This document shows positions 17,635 to 21,232 of a DNA stretch of 21,232 nucleotides, in pieces; the first letter of the stretch is position 1; each line of letters opens with the position of its first letter. Source of the DNA: CAZSAL01 sp964604825 (lineage in GTDB: Bacteria; Elusimicrobiota; Elusimicrobia; 2-01-FULL-59-12); assembly GCA_964604825.1 (NCBI GenBank), contig CAZSAL010000045.1, positions 1 to 21,232 of the forward strand. Reading direction: 5' to 3'. The position numbers were made by a program, and so were the translations under genes. Under the pieces are notes generated by a model. The model searched no databases, was not told the origin of the DNA, and saw only the letters and a list, made by a program, of their open reading frames with translations.

Positions 17635-18462
17635 ATGCCTGAAAGTTTAGACGCAGTATCGCTGTATTTCCGCGCAATAAAAGATTTCCCCGAGCTTTCC
17701 CGCGAAGCGTTCAACACGCTTTGGAAGCGCGCGGCCAGAGGCGACAAAGCCGCGAAGTCGGAACTTGTCGAGCGCAACCTGCGCCTGGTTATTCCTATCG
17801 CCAAAAAATACTACCGTCCCGGTCTGGATTTTCTCGACATAATCGAAGAAGGTAATCTGGGATTGATGCACGCAATAGATAAATTCGATCCCAGAAAAGG
17901 TTTCCGTTTTTCCACCTACGGCGCGTACTGGATAGAACAATCAATCCGCCGCGCCATAGATGAACAATCAAAAACCATACGCATACCGCCGCATGCCTGG
18001 GAAGCCCTGCGACGCTGGCTTCGGCACTGGGACCTTCTGCATGGACAACTGGGAAGAGATCCCACTCTGCAGGAAATGGCCCAGAAACTTCATCTCTCTG
18101 CGCGGCAGGTCAAGGGAATTCTTGATGCCGCTGAAGCGGCGCGCGGTATAGGCAGCCTTGAAGCTCCTCTGGATGAAGATGAGAACTTGACCATCAAGGA
18201 CGTCATTTCGGATGACGAGCTTTACGCGCCCGATCGTTTGATTTCGCTTTTCAAACTCCATGACGAACTGGACGTCGCCATGTCGCAGCTGCCTCTGCGC
18301 GAACGCCAGATACTGGAACTCCGCTTCGGACTGAGCGGTGAAAACCAGACTCTTGAAGAAGTGGGGAAAAAACTGAGGGTTTCCCGGGAAAGAATCCGCC
18401 AGTTGGAAAAGCGCGGGCTGGAACGCCTGCGACGGCTTGCGCAGCGCATGGGCATTGTTTGA
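17635..18462 (+). CDS. Sigma-70 family RNA polymerase sigma factor (RpoD/RpoS-like, no region 1.1)
   Basis: The 275-residue protein has region 1.2 (DAVSLYFRAIKDFPELSREE-like) and region 2 (ERNLRLVIPIAKKYY, DIIEEGNLGLMHAIDKFDPR, then KGFRFSTYGAYWIEQSIRRAI, with the -10-recognising aromatic residues). Region 3 follows (PTLQEMAQKLHLSARQVKGI), then region 4 (LPLRERQILELRFGL and TLEEVGKKLRVSRERIRQLE). It lacks the acidic region 1.1 and long non-conserved region of the primary sigma factor, so it is a group 2-type alternative sigma factor. The regulon is unknown. The gene follows the tRNA repeat array directly, and its TGA overlaps an ATG upstream of apt. Confidence 0.93.
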   Translation: MPESLDAVSLYFRAIKDFPELSREAFNTLWKRAARGDKAAKSELVERNLRLVIPIAKKYYRPGLDFLDIIEEGNLGLMHAIDKFDPRKGFRFSTYGAYWIEQSIRRAIDEQSKTIRIPPHAWEALRRWLRHWDLLHGQLGRDPTLQEMAQKLHLSARQVKGILDAAEAARGIGSLEAPLDEDENLTIKDVISDDELYAPDRLISLFKLHDELDVAMSQLPLRERQILELRFGLSGENQTLEEVGKKLRVSRERIRQLEKRGLERLRRLAQRMGIV

Positions 18463-18485
18463 TGCTTATTGATTCTCAGGAAAAA

Positions 18486-19019
18486 ATGCCTTTAACCGAC
18501 ATGCTCAGCAAACTGCAGGCCGCAATCAGGGATGTTCCTGATTTTCCGAAACCGGGAGTAGTATTCAAAGACATTACTCCCCTGTTGAAGAATTCCGAAC
18601 TTTTTAACGCCTCCATTGAGCGCCTTGCCGGACCTTTCCGCAATAAAGGCATCACACACGTCGCCTCGGTGGAATCCCGGGGATTTATCTTTGGCGCGCC
18701 TGTAGCTTTTCTGCTGAACGCAGGATACATTCCTATCCGGAAAAAAGGGAAACTGCCATATAAGACCCATTCGTTTACCTATGATCTTGAATACGGGACT
18801 GACACTCTGGAAATTCATTCCGATGCTGTGGATGAAAATTCGCGGGTCCTGATCATAGACGATGTTCTGGCTACCGGAGGCACGGCACAGGCAAGCTGCC
18901 GGTTGATTGAAAAATCAAAGGCAAATGTCGCCGGGATTGCATTCGTTGTCGAGCTGGAGTTCCTTCACGGCCGCGAAAAACTGCGCGGCTACGACGTCCT
19001 TTCCCTGATCCGATATTAG
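18486..19019 (+). CDS. apt: Adenine phosphoribosyltransferase
   Basis: The 177-residue protein reads MLSKLQAAIRDVPDFPKPGV, then VFKDITPLL, ASVESRGFIFGAPVA, KKGKLPYKT, and the PRPP-binding motif VLIIDDVLATGGTA, which is the complete Apt pattern. It converts adenine and PRPP to AMP in purine salvage. I chose ATG 18486, which has AGGA at suitable spacing and gives the usual length. ATG 18462, overlapping the sigma factor stop, is a possible longer start adding eight residues. It is probably co-transcribed with the sigma gene. Confidence 0.95.
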   Translation: MPLTDMLSKLQAAIRDVPDFPKPGVVFKDITPLLKNSELFNASIERLAGPFRNKGITHVASVESRGFIFGAPVAFLLNAGYIPIRKKGKLPYKTHSFTYDLEYGTDTLEIHSDAVDENSRVLIIDDVLATGGTAQASCRLIEKSKANVAGIAFVVELEFLHGREKLRGYDVLSLIRY

Positions 19020-19300
19020 AACTCACCGTCAATTGAGTAACGGCAGGACCGAGTAAAGTCGGTAACTACAGTAACACAGTTACGACAGTTCCGAGGGCCG
19101 AGCTAGGTCCTTTTGTTACCGTTGTTCCTGTTGTTACTTTATTTGCTCGGACCTGCTGTTTTTCCTGCAACCTTCTTCCAGCTATTAGTGTCTAAAGTTT
19201 GCCTCTGGATTTGTCCATAGGCCCTACCCCCAAAACCGTACTACGGCAGGCACTGGCGCCGTAATCGATACTGAGAACTCTGGAACGCCCCGACACTTTA
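19020..19300. other. Intergenic region between apt and the PorV-like gene
   Basis: There is no gene. It contains a long imperfect palindrome (19041-19155) and then about 145 bases with a small hairpin (ACGGC/GCCGT near 19253-19272) and no strong promoter or terminator. GATACT near 19267 is a weak -10 candidate for the following gene. Confidence 0.5.
19041..19155. repeat. Long imperfect palindromic element, copy 1 (before the PorV-like gene)
   Basis: The outer arms CAGGACCGAGTAAAGT (19044-19059) and ACTTTATTTGCTCGGACCTG (19136-19155) pair with one mismatch and a four-base bulge. The interior is rich in GTAAC/GTTAC units that can continue the stem. An 18-mer at its left end recurs, inverted with one mismatch, at 20601-20618. 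Confidence 0.65.
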
Positions 19301-20434
19301 ATGAAGATAAGCCGCCCCCTTCTACGTTCCTCAGCCGCAACAATAATTTTTGCATTTGCATTGGCTGCTCATCCGGGGCGGATCAATGCCTTTACCGGAA
19401 CGGAAGCTGCAAGCTTTCTGGAAATCCCTGTCGGCGGGCGTCCCGCAGCCATGGGTAATGCTTACTCAGCCGAAGCTTCAGACGCTTATGCGCCGATCTA
19501 TAATCCCGCGGGGCTGGGATTTCTTGACTCCACGCAACTCGCCGGAATGCATCTATCCTATCTGGAAAACGTCAATTACGAATTCGCCAGTTTTGTTCAT
19601 CCCTTTTCATACGGGCATTCTTTTGGATTCGCCGCGCAGTACTTTAACCCGGGCGACACCGCCGGAACGGATGTAAACGGAAATCCGACAGGCAATTTCG
19701 GAGGGCATTACGCCGCCTATTCGCTGGCGTATTCACATCACCTGGGCGAAGCCGTTTCACTCGGGATTACGGCAAAATATCTTGACGCAAGAATCGCCGA
19801 CGTTTCGGCAAATGCCTACGGCTTTGATTTCGGCAGCATGTTCCGCATGACGGACCGCCTCACGCTTGCCGCCGTCGTCAGCAATATCGGCACAAAGATG
19901 AAATTCCTTGACGAAGCAGACACGCTCCCGCAATCCTACCGCATCGGGGCATCCTATTCGGTGCTGCGCGAGCTGAAAACGGATATAGAAGGCATTTATG
20001 ATGGATCCGGCCTTTACAGCGCCGCTTTCGGAATGGAATGGAGTCCGATCAACATGGCTTCTCTGCGCGCCGGCTACAATACGGCGACAATAAGGCAAAC
20101 AACAGCCCTTGCCGGCTTTTCTACGGGAATCGGCCTTCATCTTTTCGGACAGGAATTCGATTATGCCTGGGTGCCCCTTGGCGATCTAGGCGACACGCAA
20201 TATTTTTCGCTGGTAATGCGCTTTGGCCACGCTGAACCGCCGAGGCGCAATCTCATACATTACCGCCATCAAAAAACCATTGAAGAAGCCGAAGATCTCA
20301 TGCTGGATGACACATCAACTCTGCCGAATCCCCAGGTTCCTGTCAGCGTCATGGCCGTACAGAAAGGCATGCCTGCAGGAGACAATTCTCCCCATCTCAT
20401 CATTAAATCTTCAGACGATCCTTACCCGCATTAA
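19301..20434 (+). CDS. PorV/PorQ-family outer membrane beta-barrel protein
   Basis: The 377-residue protein has a signal peptide (residues 1 to about 30: KISRPLLRSSAATIIFAFAL, ending near RINA). It continues with FTGTEAASFLEIPVGGRPAAMGNAYSAEASDAYAPIYNPAGLGFL, the hallmark N-terminus of PorV/PorQ-type proteins. Alternating amphipathic strands to about residue 310 (for example LGITAKYLDARIADVSANAYGFDFG and DYAWVPLGDLGDTQYFSLVMRFG) form the barrel. The last 65 residues are polar and presumably extend into the periplasm. PorV in Bacteroidetes is a type IX secretion shuttle, but homologues in other phyla have unknown roles, and no other secretion gene is visible here. There is no clear Shine-Dalgarno before ATG 19301. 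Confidence 0.87.
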   Translation: MKISRPLLRSSAATIIFAFALAAHPGRINAFTGTEAASFLEIPVGGRPAAMGNAYSAEASDAYAPIYNPAGLGFLDSTQLAGMHLSYLENVNYEFASFVHPFSYGHSFGFAAQYFNPGDTAGTDVNGNPTGNFGGHYAAYSLAYSHHLGEAVSLGITAKYLDARIADVSANAYGFDFGSMFRMTDRLTLAAVVSNIGTKMKFLDEADTLPQSYRIGASYSVLRELKTDIEGIYDGSGLYSAAFGMEWSPINMASLRAGYNTATIRQTTALAGFSTGIGLHLFGQEFDYAWVPLGDLGDTQYFSLVMRFGHAEPPRRNLIHYRHQKTIEEAEDLMLDDTSTLPNPQVPVSVMAVQKGMPAGDNSPHLIIKSSDDPYPH

Positions 20435-20600
20435 AACACGAAGACAAGCGTTGGCTGCGTGACTTCATCGCCATCTGCTTGAGTGAAAACGAACGCCCCG
20501 TTTCCCCGTCTCCCCGATGCCCGCTTGCCGGGCGAGCGTGAGTTGGTACGAGCCCGGTACTCCTCCATAACAAAATAAGAAAGAGTGCTCGTTGTGCTCG

Positions 20601-20618
20601 CTTTACTCGGGCCTGCCG
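20601..20618 (-). repeat. Inverted copy of the element found before the PorV-like gene
   Basis: The reverse complement CGGCAGGCCCGAGTAAAG differs from 19041-19058 (CGGCAGGACCGAGTAAAG) at one position. Both are followed or preceded by GTTACGG/GAGTAACGG-like sequence, so the two copies bracket the PorV-like gene in opposite orientation. Confidence 0.6.
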
Positions 20619-20674
20619 TCAGTTACGGTTTACACCCCCGCCGATTTTTGGGAATTCCCCGCCAACAAAAGTGA

Positions 20675-20702
20675 ACCCCGACCCCAACTAAAGGGGCGGG
20701 GT
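20675..20702 (+). terminator. GC-rich hairpin, possible transcription terminator
   Basis: ACCCCGACCCC (20675-20685) pairs with GGGGCGGGGT (20693-20702) with one bulged A and a 7-nt loop. GAATATTTT follows, a poor but present T-rich tail. It could end transcripts from the PorV-like gene 240 bases upstream. It could equally be an interspersed palindrome. Confidence 0.4.
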
Positions 20703-20982
20703 GAATATTTTCCGTCCTGGTGGTTCTATCCCGAAAGACATCAAGGACGCCCCGATCATCCGCGCTCTTAAAAGGTTTGCAAATCGAAAAGGTCAAGAAT
20801 AGCCGGAATCGGATGGCACGGTGCCTGCCTGACCCTCTCTCCCCAACAACCGTCGTAAAACCAGCCTCAAAAAACCTTAACCAAATCCATTAGATAGTGC
20901 GAGCGGATGGAGTGGGTGCGTGCGGATGCGGACTTGGCGACTGTCACTCCAGGTCCCCGCATTACATCTCTGTCAAAAAAAT

Positions 20983-21037
20983 CTTAACCAAATCTTATAC
21001 AAATCTTAGGTAAATCTTAAACTTCGGCCTGTAGAAT
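20983..21037 (+). promoter_or_regulatory. Pho-box-like array of four 11-bp direct repeats with a -10 element
   Basis: CTTAACC, CTTATAC, CTTAGGT and CTTAAAC start at 20983, 20994, 21005 and 21016, exactly 11 bp apart, each preceded by AAAT (or AAAAT). TAGAAT (21032-21037) lies nine bases after the last repeat, where a PhoB-class activator normally replaces the -35. Direct repeats of this kind are the binding geometry of OmpR/PhoB response regulators, and CTTAACC resembles Pho boxes of cyanobacteria and Gram-positives. A transcription start near 21044 would give a 109-nt leader. Confidence 0.6.
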
Positions 21038-21097
21038 CCTAAGCGTGACTCATGAAGCGCGAAATGGTAACGGCCAGGCCTGTGTCAGGCAAACCAA

Positions 21098-21143
21098 GCA
21101 AATCGCGCAAATCGATCCAAATCGAAGCAAATGCAGGCAAACC
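21098..21143 (+). repeat. Helically phased CAAATCG repeats in the 5' leader
   Basis: GCAAATCG, GCAAATCG, CCAAATCG, GCAAATG and GCAAACC start at about 21098, 21107, 21117, 21127 and 21137, a period of 9-10 bp, and end just before the GGAGG of the next gene. Either a DNA operator or an unstructured RNA leader is possible. Confidence 0.55.
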
Positions 21144-21152
21144 GGAGGTACC

Positions 21153-21232
21153 ATGGAACCCTTAACTTACCAGACACTGAGGTTCAGGCCAATTTGGATG
21201 GGTTTGTTCTGTCCAAATATAATTTGGAAATT
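21153..21232 (+). CDS. Start of a gene running off the window (unidentified)
   Basis: ATG 21153 is preceded by GGAGG at 21144-21148, and the frame stays open to the window edge for 26 codons (MEPLTYQTLRF, then RPIWMGLFCPNIIWK). This is too short to recognise. The strong Shine-Dalgarno and the Pho-box-like promoter upstream are the main support. If the promoter reading is right, the gene is likely phosphate-responsive. The coding sequence also contains AATTTGGA/TCCAAAT inverted pieces, so a non-coding reading cannot be excluded. Confidence 0.45.
   Translation, partial: MEPLTYQTLRFRPIWMGLFCPNIIWK

Larger units (their letters stand above)
20435..21152. other. 718-base gene-poor region: repeats, hairpin, regulatory DNA
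   Basis: I see no convincing gene. From the left: a GCCCG/CGGGC hairpin near 20519-20533; the inverted copy of the palindromic repeat at 20601-20618; GGGAATTCCC near 20650; a strong hairpin at 20675-20702; a 33-codon GTG frame (20701-20802) of no known family; a single CTTAACC at 20876-20882; then the Pho-box-like array and the 5' leader of the next gene. Confidence 0.6.

Noticed and set aside
20701..20802. 33-codon GTG ORF (RPGGSIPKDIKDAPIIRALK)
   Set aside because: It has no recognised family, and its start overlaps the right arm of a hairpin. It may be the tail of a lost gene but cannot be supported.

Overview
The window comes from an uncultured-type Gram-negative bacterium of moderate GC. 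An outer membrane is implied by a PorV/PorQ-type beta-barrel protein with a signal peptide. The housekeeping set (mutS, mutL, miaA, miaB, hflX, pgsA, plsY, gpsA, apt) together with PilZ/GGDEF signalling, an IHF-like/MerR pair and an MGDG-synthase-like glycosyltransferase would fit Elusimicrobiota, Omnitrophota or a related candidate lineage. That placement is an inference from gene content only, and I cannot fix the phylum.

Layout. (1) 1-1760 is an accessory, partly decayed stretch: the end of a fibronectin-III-like protein, a small secreted protein, an MNT-type nucleotidyltransferase with a broken HEPN partner, and a HigBA-like pair with a shortened toxin. (2) 1828-9090 holds miaB, a lytic transglycosylase, mutS, a PilZ protein and mutL, all on + and tightly packed. 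(3) 9116-9934 is a diguanylate cyclase on -, convergent with mutL. (4) 10035-16042 is a very compact + strand run: GDT1-like transporter, acyP, miaA, hflX, pgsA, plsY, gpsA, IHF/HU and MerR, many joined by 1-16 nt overlaps. (5) 16067-19019 holds tRNA-Pro(GGG), a glycosyltransferase, tRNA-Pro(CGG) embedded in rearranged tRNA fragments, a sigma-70 factor and apt. (6) 19020-21232 holds a PorV-like gene between two related palindromic elements, a 0.7 kb gene-poor stretch with a Pho-box-like promoter, and the first codons of another gene.

The most unusual property is that GC-rich palindromic elements sit in frame inside conserved genes. Three 82-94 bp copies of one two-hairpin element lie in mutS (twice) and miaA, always with the same peptide reading (around SPLAGEG and PSRGE). 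Related or different palindromes lie in mutL (twice), mutS (once more), miaB (linker, and replacing the TRAM end), a fibronectin-like protein and a small secreted protein. The reading frame stays open in every case. The second notable structure is the tRNA-Pro(CGG) locus. An intact tRNA has its acceptor stem extended to an 18-bp inverted repeat and is flanked by a 5' tRNA fragment and two 66-bp units that keep the tRNA 3' half but replace the anticodon arm with a palindrome.

Several genes that begin transcription units have a -10-like hexamer six bases before the start codon and no Shine-Dalgarno, which suggests leaderless mRNAs. Several operon-internal genes carry clear GGAGG-type sites instead.
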